Positions 1 to 9,596 of a stretch of 64,000 bases of DNA are shown here, one piece after another. The notes under the pieces are model-generated. The model made no database searches and was not told the origin of the DNA. It saw nothing but the letters and a program-made list of their open reading frames with translations. The DNA lies in assembly GCA_036365515.1 (NCBI GenBank), contig CM070873.1:228733876-228797875 (forward strand), in the 5' to 3' direction. A program made the position numbers and the translations under genes. This DNA comes from Torymus aiolomorphi (lineage: Eukaryota > Arthropoda > Insecta > Hymenoptera > Torymidae). Numbering within the stretch: position 1 is the first letter of the stretch; each line of letters opens with the position of its first letter.

Positions 1-129
1 ATACCGAATAGTCAAATGCAACAACTACAATAACAACAATACAACAACAACAAAGGACCTGTCATATGATTTTACTGTATCATTTCAACTCAAAACACAA
101 AATAGTAAGCAAATATACTTAATCGAATC

Positions 130-1246
130 TTAAGATGGCTTGACCGCGAAAATTGGGAAGATTTATAACACTTTTTTACAATCGTTTATTCGGGGGGTCC
201 AAAGTTTCGACAATTCACTATAAAATCGAGCCAACTAACGATTTTTATAAATTCGACATAAGTCGTTGGCGAATGTACATAATTCTGAAATGTTAAATGA
301 CGAAAAACATATTTTCGAAAGTAACAATTTACCTACTGTTCAAAATATCGAATTTCAAACTACAGAATTTTAATGTAGATGTAGCTAGTTTCTAATGATT
401 TATTTGGAAATATCTTTGTTATCTCGTTATTAAAATTATGTAGTTTGAAATTCGATATTTTGGACAGTAGGTAAATTGTTACATTCGAAAATACGTTATT
501 CGTCATTTAAAATTTCGTAATTATGCACATTCAGCAACGACCTATGTCGAATTTATAGAAATCGTTAGTTAGCTCGATTTTATAGTGAATCGTCGAAACT
601 TTGGACCCCCCCCCCCGTTTATTTACATGGTATAATGTAAAAAACGATGTCACATAATAATATGATTCATAAAGTAACAAAAAAAAAATTTTCAACGAAA
701 TCTCAATATTGCAAACGTAGATATCGCCAATTAAAAAAAAAAGTCCAACTATCAATGTAAATCTTTTTTATTTTTGATCCGATTCAAAATTTAAAAGGCT
801 CATTTTGTTCCTTGTGCAATTTCATAGGGAGTCAACGATATCAAAATTGAAAAATTTTCAAAACCTGCAAAGATACAACTATTTGTTTAACTCAAGTCTG
901 TAAAAAGCATACACGAATCTATAAACATCTATCTTTGCCGGTTTTGAAAATTTTTCAATTTTGATATCGTTGACTCGAATCCCTATGAAATTGCACAAGG
1001 AACAAAATGAGCCCTTCCAATTTTGAATCGGATAAAAAATAAAAAAGATTTACATTGCTAGTTGAACTTTTTTTTAAATAGCGATATCTACTTTTGCAAT
1101 ATTGAAATTTCGTTGAAAAAAAATTTTGTTTGGTCCTTTATGAATCATATTATTATGTGATATCGTTTTTTACATCATACCATGTTAACAAACGATTTTA
1201 AACAAATTTCATTAATCTTCCCAATTCTCGCGATGAAGATACCTTA
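130..1246. repeat. Long foldback element with ~325-bp arms
   Basis: The left arm (about 130-190 continuing at 624-885) is repeated in inverted orientation at about 935-1246, around a short spacer near 890-930. Shared landmarks are AATTGGGAAGATT near the outer end, then CATGGTAT, then ATCACATAATAATATGATTC. The left arm is interrupted at 191-616 by a second foldback; removing that insertion restores collinearity with the right arm. No coding capacity was found, so this looks like a non-autonomous foldback/MITE. I do not recognise the family. Confidence 0.75.
191..616. mobile_element. Foldback MITE inserted in the left arm of a larger foldback
   Basis: The ends are inverted: GGGGGGTCCAAAGTTTCGAC on the left and GTCGAAACTTTGGACCCCCC on the right. 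The arms are about 180 bp with a ~60-bp centre. The flanking 7-mer GTTTATT occurs at 184-190 and again at 617-623, which is a good candidate target-site duplication. The ends have decayed to runs of G and C of different length. It is non-coding. Confidence 0.7.
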
Positions 1247-1585
1247 AACCTATCACGCGAGTCTGACTGCGTATTATATGTATAATCGATGCACGAAATA
1301 ATAATGCGTAAAGCTAATAGAATTTATTTCTCATATTCGTTCTCTGCCTCGTTCCAATATGGAATACTTGCATGCATTGCGACAATTCAAAGTTAAGTTC
1401 TAAGGAGAAATAAAGAGCCGATTTACTTCGAATGTAGGCGAAGCTAAACTGAAAAAGAGAATGCGTTTGAGCAATTCTTTTTTTAGTCTTTTCTTGTTTT
1501 GGAAAGTTATAGAGACGCTGATTCTGACAGCAATGGTTAAGAAAACGGCTTTTGAAGAAGAGTATCCAATGAGTTTACTAGTATC

Positions 1586-2140
1586 CTACATAGCATGTTG
1601 CGTTTATGAAATGTTTCTTTAGGAATCTACAAACGTTTCCCTAAAAATATAGAAACGTAACAGAAACGTTTCAGAAACGTAGAAATGTCTTAAATCTGAA
1701 AAAATTTTTATGAAAATCGTAAACGTGTTTTCCGCCCTTTAACCTCAAAATGCCATCTTAAATGTCATTTTGCGGCCTCGGACGGAAAAATACGTTACTG
1801 AAACGTGGACGTAAGAGAATTTTTACCTCATGCGACTTTTCGACCTCGCTTCGCTCGGCCGAAAAACGTCGCATGAGGTAAATAATCCTCTTCCGCCCGC
1901 GTTAGTAATGTACTATTAAATCGCCTCAGAAACGTTTCTGAAACAGAACACAAACGTTTGTACAAAGTTTTGGAAACGTCTCTGAAACGTAAATAATCGA
2001 TTCGACAAAAAACTTACTGGACAATTATTCACGTTCCAGATTCGTCTCAGCGACGTTTTTGATTGAGCCGGAAACGTTTCTATGCCGTTTCAGAAGTGCA
2101 AGGTTACGTTGTAAGAACGTCTTAGAAACGTTTGTGAACC
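1586..2140. repeat. Element dense in GAAACGTTTC-type motifs
   Basis: About 550 bp are studded with the palindromic motif GAAACGTTTC and near-copies. The segment begins with CTACATAGCATGTTGCG, which resembles the ends (CCACATAGCACATTTCG) of the AACGTT-rich foldback at 31776-33104. This suggests two diverged members of one repeat class. A separate hairpin element (1822-1882) sits inside it. No terminal inverted repeats were resolved. Confidence 0.5.
1822..1882. repeat. Hairpin element with TTACCTCATGCGAC arms
   Basis: TTACCTCATGCGAC is followed, after a centre containing CTCGCTTCGCTCGG, by its inverted copy GTCGCATGAGGTAA. Longer, weaker symmetry extends outward through the TTCCGCCC motifs near 1731 and 1892. 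It is probably a small MITE nested in the GAAACGTTTC-rich element. Confidence 0.55.
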
Positions 2141-2485
2141 ATATGCAAAACATTAAGATTGTAAAGATTTCGATATCCGACCCGCCGATAGATGGAGTAG
2201 TTCAATCCATAAAAGATAATACATTTCCAGGCTATATAAGAAACGTCTATTCTAGCAAAGCGTACCGAATACTGTTTGAAGTAATATCAGTGTTAATAAC
2301 TGACAATGTAAATTATTTTAATTTCGTTGTAGAAATATTTTTCAAATATATATTTAGTAATAACGCATTCGGAAAGAGACACAAATTCTTTCAATTCCGA
2401 AAAACTTGTATGAACTATATATACCGTTTCCCCAAAATTGATGCGAGAACTCCAGGCACACTCGCATAGACATAAGCACTCCGAA

Positions 2486-2488
<3 letters not shown>

Positions 2489-2548
<60 letters not shown>
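2489..2548. repeat. (TA)n microsatellite
   Basis: About 30 uninterrupted TA dinucleotides. Confidence 0.95.
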
Positions 2549-2549
<1 letters not shown>

Positions 2550-2559
2550 AGATACAATA

Positions 2560-3080
2560 CCAACGAGCAACGGCGGGATAGAAAAGAATTGGCATCTCGT
2601 CTGTGCATACATTCGCGCGCTCTGGCGCGCGCCATTTTTTCCGTGGCAATATACCGTGGAGAAATCGATTTCCGCGCGATTTCCGACTGCAACTTGGAAC
2701 TTCAATCACCTCACGTGCGCGCGTGCCCGTCCTCCTTAAAGCCAGCAAATAAATCTAAATAAACTTGGGCGGTCCAATACATCGGGGATTCGCGCGGGCG
2801 CGCACACCCACACCTCGGGGATCGCTCTTTGCTGCGACCGCGCGCGCACGGGCGCGATCCACTCGTGCGCCTGTTGAAAACGTGATGCGGAGAAATGATA
2901 CTGCCGCTCGCAGTAGCGCGCGAGGAAAAAGAAGAAGGAAGCAGAGGAGGACGGCCACGAGGAAATATTCTCTCTGGTTCTTGGTTGCGCGAACATAGTT
3001 TGCGCTCGCGATCGGTGAGTGTATTCAAAGCAAATGTATTTATAGGTGACGTTGTGCGGCGCAGGACGAAAACTCATTAA
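2560..3080 (+). other. CpG-rich block, possible non-coding first exon
   Basis: A CpG-rich stretch contrasts with the AT-rich flanks. On the plus strand it ends with a consensus-looking donor, GATCG|GTGAGT, with GT at 3015-3016. A promoter with an untranslated first exon is possible, but no coding exon was identified downstream. The ORFs on both strands are arginine-rich by-products of CG composition. Confidence 0.2.
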
Positions 3081-3481
3081 GAGAATCATCAAATTTGTCA
3101 TAATAATATCTTACGCGCAAATTATATTGCGTCTGAGATGTCATTTTTTTCTGCTAACTCTTTGTTTTTTTTTTTGTTGGTAGCAAAATATGTAAATTTA
3201 ATTGTAAAAATAAACTTGCGTAATATTATTCGGTTAAAAACTATGGAGAAAAATTTCTAGTTCGTATAAAATGAAATCGAATAAATATTGGATAATACAT
3301 AAGGAAGCAATATACAGGCCTACCTCTATATCTTCTCAGCCAGAGATCGCAAAAAAAACACAATCTGCATCGATCGAGCGAGCGCGCCTGGAAGACAATT
3401 TCATTAGTATTATCGGAAATAACATAAAGTGCCGCACGCGCGCGCGGGGAGCGACTGCTTTTGAGGGACACCGGCGTGGCA

Positions 3482-3482
<1 letters not shown>

Positions 3483-3518
<36 letters not shown>

Positions 3519-3590
3519 GCAGTGGTTCTAAACCTGCGAATTTCCGGGGTTACCCCGGTACGCTTTCTCTCTCTGTCTCTCTCTCTCCCC
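3483..3590. repeat. Two (TC)n microsatellites
   Basis: A pure CT tract covers about 3485-3515. A second, interrupted one is at about 3563-3588. Confidence 0.9.
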
Positions 3591-4798
3591 CGATATTTGA
3601 ATCGCGAAAAGGGAAGCCACGGATATTAGCCTCGTCCATTTGGAACGATATTATCCGGCGGTTAAATTAAACGCAGTAATATATTTAGAGCCCTCGCGTT
3701 CGCCGCCGCTGCCGCGCGGCTGCTAAAAGTCAGCGCGCTCGGGCGCAAGCGCTCTCGGGAAATAATTTAACAAAACGCCCTTCATTAACTAATTAGTAAT
3801 CAGATCCACGCGCGCGCGAGCGAGAGAGCGAGCGGCTGCGTAATTTACGTATAGCGCGCCGTTTTAGCCGTGTTTTCGAGATTCTTTATTGTTTTGTGCA
3901 TTTTGCGTCCGCTTTGTGCTCATCTGCTTGGGGCTGACTATAGGTATACTTAAACTAACAACGTGAAAAGTTCATTGAGAGCTGAATGTGGGATTTCAGG
4001 TTTGCAGAATTTACGTGATTATGCTCAAGTAATTTCTATTAATGTGACTATTGGAATACTGTGATATTTTTGTTTTTAAAATAAATTCTTTGTTTTTTTA
4101 ATACGGTAATTAATATCGAATTATGAATAAAACTATTAATTTTCACGTGAGTAATTGAATTATTTTTATAATTGAGTGCGTAAAACTCAACTTTAGATGC
4201 CTGTTTAACGTGCGTAAAGTACCCCATTTTTTCATTAGGGTGTACAGTGTCTACTTTACGGCCTAAGACTTCCTGCAGGCGGTCACAAAACGATAGCGAT
4301 AAACTTCTTCCTGCGTGATCAACGGAAGGGCATCTTCAGCACAGAAAGAGCCACGACCTTCGAAGTCCCATCGTGCCGTCAGCCACCGCTCCGAATGAGA
4401 AGAGGATCTCGAACAGGGCAGCCCACGAGAGTCACCGTCCGACGTCTGATAAAGACTTGCTCCGCGCCTAGCGCATGGCTCGCTACGTCGCTGATACTGT
4501 CGCGATTAAGATTAACCACTCGTTGCCTTGTATTGTCCGTCTGCGAATCGCGTCGAGAAGTAGTTAGATAATGTAAGAGATTGTACATAAATACGTTTCA
4601 TATTGCTCCAGTTATTGAATAAATTAATATTAATCGTATTGTACATTATCTTGTTTAATCAGTTGTTTCTTCTACATGAATCATTTAATAGATATGCATA
4701 ATTAAATTATTACAATATCAATTTTCATATAAAAAAAATTAAAGTGTTGCATTTTGTCCAGCTTTTTTGAGAACAAAACGTTGAACGTGGAATGGCGG
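3591..4798. other. Gene-free stretch 3' of the receptor-like gene
   Basis: It holds CG-rich DNA to about 3860 and AT-rich DNA after that. Around 4240-4650 is a mixed-composition segment bounded by TGTACA at both ends, considered as a solo LTR and not accepted. A variant polyadenylation hexamer, ATTAAA on the minus strand at about 4684-4689, lies roughly 110 nt past the receptor stop codon. Confidence 0.4.
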
Positions 4799-4983
4799 CT
4801 ACTTCTTGTTCGTAACCTTCTGCTGGTTGGCGAAGGTGCGTATCTCGGTGAGCACGGAGAGCAGCTTCGCGAACACCGCGCTGCCGTTCGGCTTCCGCCT
4901 GCTCTCCACGTAGGCCTTCAGCACGCCCACGTACTTATCCTGGATCTTCTGGACCTTTCTCTTGTTGATCACGTTCGGTCTGT
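4799..4983 (-). CDS. EcR: EcR-like exon 3: LBD helices 9-11, truncated before helix 12
   Basis: The acceptor TGGTATTGTAG|ACAGACC joins the phase-1 donor to restore ADRPNV, matching the EcR IFS(E/D)RP boundary. KVQKIQDKYVGVLKAYVESR and then AVFAKLLSVLTEIRTFANQQ are clear helix 9-11 counterparts. After NQ the usual segment is about seven residues shorter, and NKK is followed by TAG where EcR proteins have a leucine codon (KKLPPF). The bases after the stop still read PPF and then lose similarity. Helix 12, which carries the AF-2 coactivator surface and a conserved tryptophan, is therefore absent. Confidence 0.88.
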
Positions 4984-6189
4984 CTACAATACCATTTGTT
5001 ACAATTAGTTTCTCTCTATAATATTAAGCTCACGTGTCGTCGGTAGAACTCTTTTAATTAAAATTGCTGAAAAGAATATTTTGTTCTTTACAAACATCCC
5101 ACAGCTCGCGGGTGATCAAATCAAAAGGTAAATTACCATGATGGTACTTAATTTAATGAAATTAAAAATTTTCACCCAATGCGTTTCGTAACCAGATAAA
5201 AATTTGCAATCATTTCAGCGTACCCTACGATAGCGAAGCGAGCCGAGTTTGCACGCGTGTGTGTGCCACCAATCAATTTACATAGCAACTTTCATGCAAA
5301 TGTATACAATACGATTCATGAAAGAGCTCTGCGCGATTTTATGAGAAAATCAAAGTGAATTATTGTAGTATTATTGTAATTTGCGTGAATTATCTGTCAG
5401 CTTCGAAAAAGGATCTCGCGCGCGTTGATAATTGGAATGGTCATTGGCGCGCACGAGAGCGAGATATTTTGATTCAATTCATTGCACGTTTGATGCACGA
5501 TGACCAAGTGTATAGCGTTATAAAAGTAACCGAGTCTCACGCACATAAATGCCGCTTTTTTTGAAATCTCAAATTAGATATAAATCTTGTGCGCGCACGT
5601 GGCAGATTTTTACCACGGATAAGAATAATATCTCGCGCAGCTCTCTCGCTGTACAAAAGACACAATTACCATAATGCAAATCCACATATACACACACACC
5701 CACACACACACAGAACTTTCCACGTACACGCAGAGAAATGATCTGTTAGTGGCAAGAGGAAAATCTTTTTCTCAAAATCCTCTCGCAGTAAAACGATTAT
5801 CGTTTTAAATCTAGCATATTATTCTTGAAGAAAAAAATTAATTTTTTTGTTTCAAGATTATATTTTTCTGGTACCAAAGTCTTATTTTTTACTCCCACAA
5901 ATAGAATCCTTTTTATGCAAAATGATGTCATCTTGCTAAATGAGGATTTTTCTCTTGAGAATGGACCATGTTCATAAAGTTTTTACTACAAAATGATTTT
6001 CCTTTTGTCACAAGAGGAAATAAGATTAATTACTACAAATAATTAATCTTACAAAACAATTAGGTAACTATTAGTTATATGCTTATGGAAAGTATGAATA
6101 CAAAATTTAATGAATAAAAGAAGAATTATCTATTCAAGTTAAGTAACTATCGAGATATGAATTTTTAAAAATCAGTTGATTCTTCTGAA

Positions 6190-6256
6190 ATATACCGTTA
6201 AGGTACCGGCTTCCCAATCCAAAGGTCGAGGGTTCGATTCCCAGTCACTGCACTTC
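6190..6256 (+). repeat. Degenerate tRNA/SINE-like segment
   Basis: The B-box-like GGGTTCGATTCCCAG follows an anticodon-like loop TTCCCAA, which would read glycine (CCC), and an A-box-like TTAAGGTACCGG. The anticodon stem pairs poorly and no acceptor stem was found. It is therefore a tRNA-derived SINE piece or a tRNA pseudogene, not a functional tRNA. Confidence 0.3.
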
Positions 6257-6529
6257 GAAAACTATCCTCGAAAACATTTTTTCTTCGATTTTTTCACGAA
6301 GTTAACCAATATTAATTAAGAAATTATAATCGGACAACAAACGAGCCATTCCTCTTATGAGCTATTATTTCTTTTTTCCTTAAACAATGCCGAGCTGTAT
6401 TTTGACAGTCGATGATCTCGATCGGAAATTTCTTAGAAAGTTTCATAAGAGGCAAAATAATGAAAAAAGCAGAATTAATAAGATGGTAAGAATTTTTGTA
6501 AAATGAAATATATGTAAAAGATGTTAAAT

Positions 6530-6597
6530 GACGTTTCATCCTCGGCACTACCTGGTGGACTCATCAGGAATAGCCAGGTAGACCTTTATTGGACGTC
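6530..6597 (-). ncRNA. Hammerhead ribozyme, slightly degenerate (copy A)
   Basis: It has the same 68-nt layout on the minus strand: GACG/CGTC stem III, CTGATGA and GAAA core, and complementary loops (CTACCTGG with CCAGGTAG). Two pairs next to the core are weakened. The first stem-I position is C opposite C, and stem II closes with G-U (GTCC/GGAT). It is in the sense orientation of the EcR-like transcript, so it would be present in that pre-mRNA. Confidence 0.8.
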
Positions 6598-6872
6598 AAG
6601 ATGATAAATAACTATCGCCAATTTATAGATCCAAAAGAAAGTTTTGTTTGTGGGTGCAAAAAAGTCGTAGCCACCTAGTGATGAGATGGTTGAAACTGGG
6701 GATTGGCATGTTTATAGTCCCATATGCCTTATAATAATTTAAGAACTGTTATTAGACGTTCGCGATATAAAGTTTTTTTAGGAAATTATAATCGGACAAC
6801 AGACGATTTTTTGCACCCACAAACAAAACTTTCTTTTGGATCTATAAATTGGCCATAGTTATTTATCATCTT

Positions 6873-6940
6873 GACGTCGAATAAAGGTCTATCTGGCTAT
6901 TCCTGATGAGTCCACCAGGTAGTACCGGGGACGAAACGTC
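6873..6940 (+). ncRNA. Hammerhead ribozyme, intact consensus (copy B)
   Basis: In order: GACG (stem III), UC (cleavage expected after C6878), GAATA...TATTC (stem I), CTGATGA, GTCC...GGAC (stem II), GAAA, CGTC (stem III). All core positions match the hammerhead consensus CUGANGA/GAAA/UH, including the pairs flanking the core. The topology is type III: stems I and II are closed and stem III is open. Loop I has CTATCTGG and loop II CCAGGTAG, complementary apart from one G-U. This is the kind of loop-loop contact that natural hammerheads need for activity at low magnesium. Stem III has only 4 bp. Confidence 0.9.
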
Positions 6941-7334
6941 ACTTAACATCTTTTACACATATTTCATTTTACAAAAATTCTTACCATCTTATTAATGCTG
7001 TTTTTTTCATTATTTTGCCTCTTATGAGACTTTCTAAGAAATTTCCGATCGAGATCATCGACTGTCGAAATACAGCTCGCCCTCGTTTAAGGAAAAAAGA
7101 AATATTAGCTCATAAGAGGAATGACTCGTCTGCTGTTCGATTATAATTTCCTAAAAAAACTTTGTATCACGAGCGTCTAATAACACTTCTTAAATTATTA
7201 TAAGGCATATGGGACTATAAACATGCCAATCCCCAGTTTCAACCATCTCATCACTAGGTGGCTACGACTTTTTTGCACCCACAAACAAAACTTTCTCTTG
7301 GATCTGTAAATTGGCCATAGTTATTTATCATCTT

Positions 7335-7402
7335 GACGTCGAATAAAGGTCTACCTGGCTATTCCTGATGAGTCCACCAGGTAGTACCGAGGACAAAACG
7401 TC
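7335..7402 (+). ncRNA. Hammerhead ribozyme with mutated catalytic core (copy C)
   Basis: Stems I, II and III and the complementary loops CTACCTGG and CCAGGTAG are preserved. The invariant GAAA reads AAAA (7394-7397), which changes the catalytic G12 to A. Hammerheads with G12 replaced are essentially inactive, so this copy is predicted not to cleave. Confidence 0.8.
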
Positions 7403-8055
7403 ATTTAACATCTTTTACATATATTTCATTTTACAAAAATTCTTACCATCTTATTAATTCTGTTTTTTTTTCATTAATTTTGCCTCTTATGAGACTTTCT
7501 AAGAAATTTCCGATCGAGATCATCGACTGTCGAAATACAGTTCGCCCTCGTTTAAGGAAAAAAGAAATATTAGTTCATAAGAGGAATGGCTCGTCTGTTG
7601 TCCGATTATAATTTCCTAAAAAACTTTATATCACGAGCGTCTAATAACACTTCTTAAATCAATATTAATTAATTATTAAAATCAAAAAATATATAAATAA
7701 AATAAAAGACATAAAAAATATAAATAATAAAATAAAAGTTAAAATAAATAAAATTAATAGAAGTAACATTTTTTTTATTTAAATAGAAAATACGTTTAAA
7801 TTTTTTTCTCGAGGGACAAGAGGTTTCTTCTTCATACAAAACGATTTTGGTTAGAGAGGATTTTTCTGTTGGTCAACTAGACCTTCTATTTTCTTGAAGA
7901 GGAATCCTTTGCGTACAAGAATAATTTGCCAGAAAAGGATTGTTCTCTTGTGGGAAGAGGAATTAATGTTGGCAACCAAAACAAGATTATTTTCCTCTTG
8001 GGTCAAAAGGATTTCATTTGCTACCAATGAACTTTTCTCTGTGTGTAGGGCTCAC

Positions 8056-8437
8056 CTGCAAATATAATGATCGCCGTGAGTAGGGCGTACTCGGCGTTGT
8101 CGACCTTGAGCGAGTACATGAGCCGGCCAAAGTGCAGCAGGTCATCGAGGTTGCCGATGTCAGTGAGGGTGCAGCTGCCGCGCGAGTACGGCTGATTGTT
8201 GGCGAACATGATATTGTCCGCCTGGTAGTCGCATTTGCGCAACAAACGCACCGTCTTCAGTATCATGACCTCGCGCGAGCTGGCCTCCACCAGGATGAGT
8301 TTGTCCTCGTGCTGCAGCTTGTCAAAGCCGGGCAACCGCTTGGCAAAATCCCCGATCAGATGCACGTTGATCATTGAGATCTCGGTTCTCCGCCTGAGCC
8401 TCTGCTCTCTCAGATTCTCGTTCGCCATCGATGTTTC
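8056..8437 (-). CDS. EcR: EcR-like exon 2: LBD core helices
   Basis: The acceptor is CACTTGCAG|GAAACA and the donor GCAG|GTGAGC, giving 382 nt that enter in phase 0 and leave in phase 1. The sequence carries the nuclear-receptor LBD signature region as FAKRLPGFDKL, then REVMIL, NNQPYSRGSC, DDLLHFGRLMYSLKVDNAEY and LLTAIIIFA. Differences from typical EcR are visible. EcR reads LLREDQIALLKACSSEVM where this protein has QHEDKLILVEASSREVM. Three extra residues lie near KTVRLLRKCDY, where EcR has RMARRYD. The conserved NNQPYSRDSY reads ...RGSC. Ligand contacts may be altered. Confidence 0.9.
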
Positions 8438-8529
8438 CTGCAAGTGCCATAAATATTAGTATCGTTATATGTTTATATCACTTTTCTTATAGCTAAACTT
8501 ACTACTGGTGAGATATATTATAAGCTTAC

Positions 8530-8730
8530 CAGGACCCAACTGACGTCCTTGTCGTGGCGCTGCTCGAACTCGTTCTGGAAGTAGACAAGCTTGTCGATCA
8601 GGTCCTTCTGGCCTGCACTGACGTAGTTGTGCGGGACGACAGCCTCCGCGGGCTCCGTGTTCACGCTCGGCTGCTCGACGATGTCACCCGGCGAGCCGTT
8701 CATCATCATATTGTTCGTCTTGTCCTTTTC
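8530..8730 (-). CDS. EcR: EcR-like exon 1 of the visible part: hinge and LBD helix 1
   Basis: The acceptor CCCCTGTAG|GAAAAGG precedes a 67-codon exon in phase 0. It opens with EKDKTNN, matching the EKDKPN hinge start of EcR proteins, then NGSPG. It later has KDLIDKLVYFQNEFEQ, the counterpart of the EcR helix-1 signature (ELIHRLVYFQNEYE). It ends at the donor TCCTG|GTAAGC. The exon is internal: no initiator methionine is needed and the ATG triplet in it should not be taken as a start. The hinge between the two signatures is short and diverged. Confidence 0.85.
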
Positions 8731-9190
8731 CTACAGGGGCATGCATTTCAATTAGTTAATTTTCTCCGATTATTATTATCATTTCGCTTTTGCACAGGTA
8801 GGCAATTGCATATTACTATCCTGAGCTTCATTTTTAATAAGTAATAAATTTGTATAGTAAATATGAAAGAACTGCATTTATAAGAAAATTATTCTTATTA
8901 ATTAATAAACTAAAAACGTAGAAAATGTAAATTTGTTTTCTAACATTAGTTTGATCGTTGTTCGAAGCCCTCTCCCCCCCCCCCCCACCGCGTGCCACCA
9001 AAGAAAGTAACTATAGGGTTCCGCGCCCCCCTGCGCGCTATCGCGCACCAACCCCTCGCTGTCTATGTAAAAACTTCGTTTCTACATTATAGGCATGACC
9101 GCACTTCTCAAGAGAATTTTGTATTTTCATCAAAGCGAAAATTGTAACATTTCAAATTGTATACGACTGAACGTATACGAAAATTTATAT
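8731..9190. other. Spacer between the receptor exons and the BEL/Pao element
   Basis: This would be intronic if the receptor gene continues upstream. It is AT-rich to 8940, then has a run of C around 8965-8980 and a CG-rich patch to 9060. No zinc-finger-coding exon was seen on the minus strand. Confidence 0.4.
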
Positions 9191-9596
9191 TGTTAGGGTT
9201 TGTCAGCGAGAAGAAATAAAAGGGAAACTTAAGACTTCGAGAGTCTATGCAACCAACTCCACTCGAGAGAGTAAAAGTCGATTGCAGAAAAAGGTTTGAA
9301 CGTAAAATGCGTTTGAATCGAATAATATAGGCAAAGTATAAAGTGTCTTATTCACAAACAAGACAACAAAGTATAGGCAGTGTAACTGTAGGCAATAAAT
9401 GTAGGCAAAGTGTCGGCAATAAGGGAAAGTATAGGCAAAATTGATAGGGACAAAGTAATGAAGCATGTGCATAAAGCACCCGGCGAGTGGGCGCCGTAGG
9501 TCTCTATTTAAGCACGCGGGGTGATGTTTTTCATTGAAGGTAGCGCGCTTGGTGCTTGCTATCTAGCGGGCACTTCGAGTACTACAATCCCGAACA
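9191..9596 (-). repeat. 3' LTR of the BEL/Pao element
   Basis: On the minus strand the polypurine stretch GAAAGCGGGCGGAA is followed directly by TGTTCGGGATTGTAG. The segment ends ...AAACCCTAACA, giving 406 bp bounded by TGTT...AACA. A TTTAAAT-type promoter element is not evident. No second copy exists in the window for comparison. Confidence 0.7.

Larger units (their letters stand above)
6319..7660. repeat. Three ~462-bp units each carrying a hammerhead ribozyme
   Basis: Unit A (about 6319-6780) lies on the minus strand. Units B and C lie head-to-tail on the plus strand, with their ribozymes exactly 462 bp apart (6873 and 7335). Each unit shares the hammerhead, a downstream ACAAAAATTCTTACCATCTT, a TTTCCGATCGAGATCATCGA block and ACAAACAAAACTTTC upstream. 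Small tandem units with one hammerhead each are the hallmark of retrozyme-type elements, and hammerheads also occur in Penelope-like elements. No reverse transcriptase is present here. The array lies within the TIR element in the receptor intron. Confidence 0.75.
5725..8047. mobile_element. TIR element inside the receptor intron
   Basis: The left end TACACGCAGAGAAA (5725 on) and the inverted right end CTACACACAGAGAAAAG (ending at 8047) are followed on both sides by GCAAGAGGAAAATC-like sequence. This suggests one non-autonomous element of about 2.3 kb with diverged TIRs. Copies of AAGAGGAAA/TTTCCTCTT recur in both subterminal regions. The right end lies only 7 bp inside the intron donor. Similar ends (GCACAGAGAGAAAGG) flank 62990-63437. 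No transposase was found. Confidence 0.5.
4984..8055 (-). other. Second intron of the EcR-like gene, filled by transposons
   Basis: This 3,072-bp GT-AG intron is three-quarters occupied by one TIR element (5725-8047) that itself contains the hammerhead ribozyme repeats. The remaining ~740 bp next to the acceptor are AT-rich with a CG-rich patch near 5400-5480 and a CA tract near 5690-5712. No other exon was seen. Confidence 0.7.
4799..8730 (-). other. EcR: Ecdysone receptor-like gene, LBD-only in this window (three exons)
   Basis: Exons at 8730-8530, 8437-8056 and 4983-4799 join in frame through two GT-AG introns of 92 bp and 3,072 bp, giving 255 residues to a TAG stop. The protein covers the EcR hinge and ligand-binding domain. 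In EcR this LBD binds 20-hydroxyecdysone and dimerises with Ultraspiracle/RXR. The first exon begins inside the hinge, as in EcR genes, so zinc-finger exons should lie further upstream. None was recognised there; a BEL/Pao element starts about 460 bp away. The C-terminus lacks helix 12. Open frames and good splice sites argue for a functional or only recently disabled paralogue. A pseudogene is the main alternative. Confidence 0.8.

Noticed and set aside
2059..2469. 136-codon plus-strand open frame
   Set aside because: It begins inside the GAAACGTTTC repeat and has no recognisable domain or splice context; amino-acid content follows local AT composition.
4242..4650. Possible solo LTR bounded by TGTACAGTG and ATTGTACA
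   Set aside because: No matching target duplication, no second copy, and no polypurine tract or primer site.
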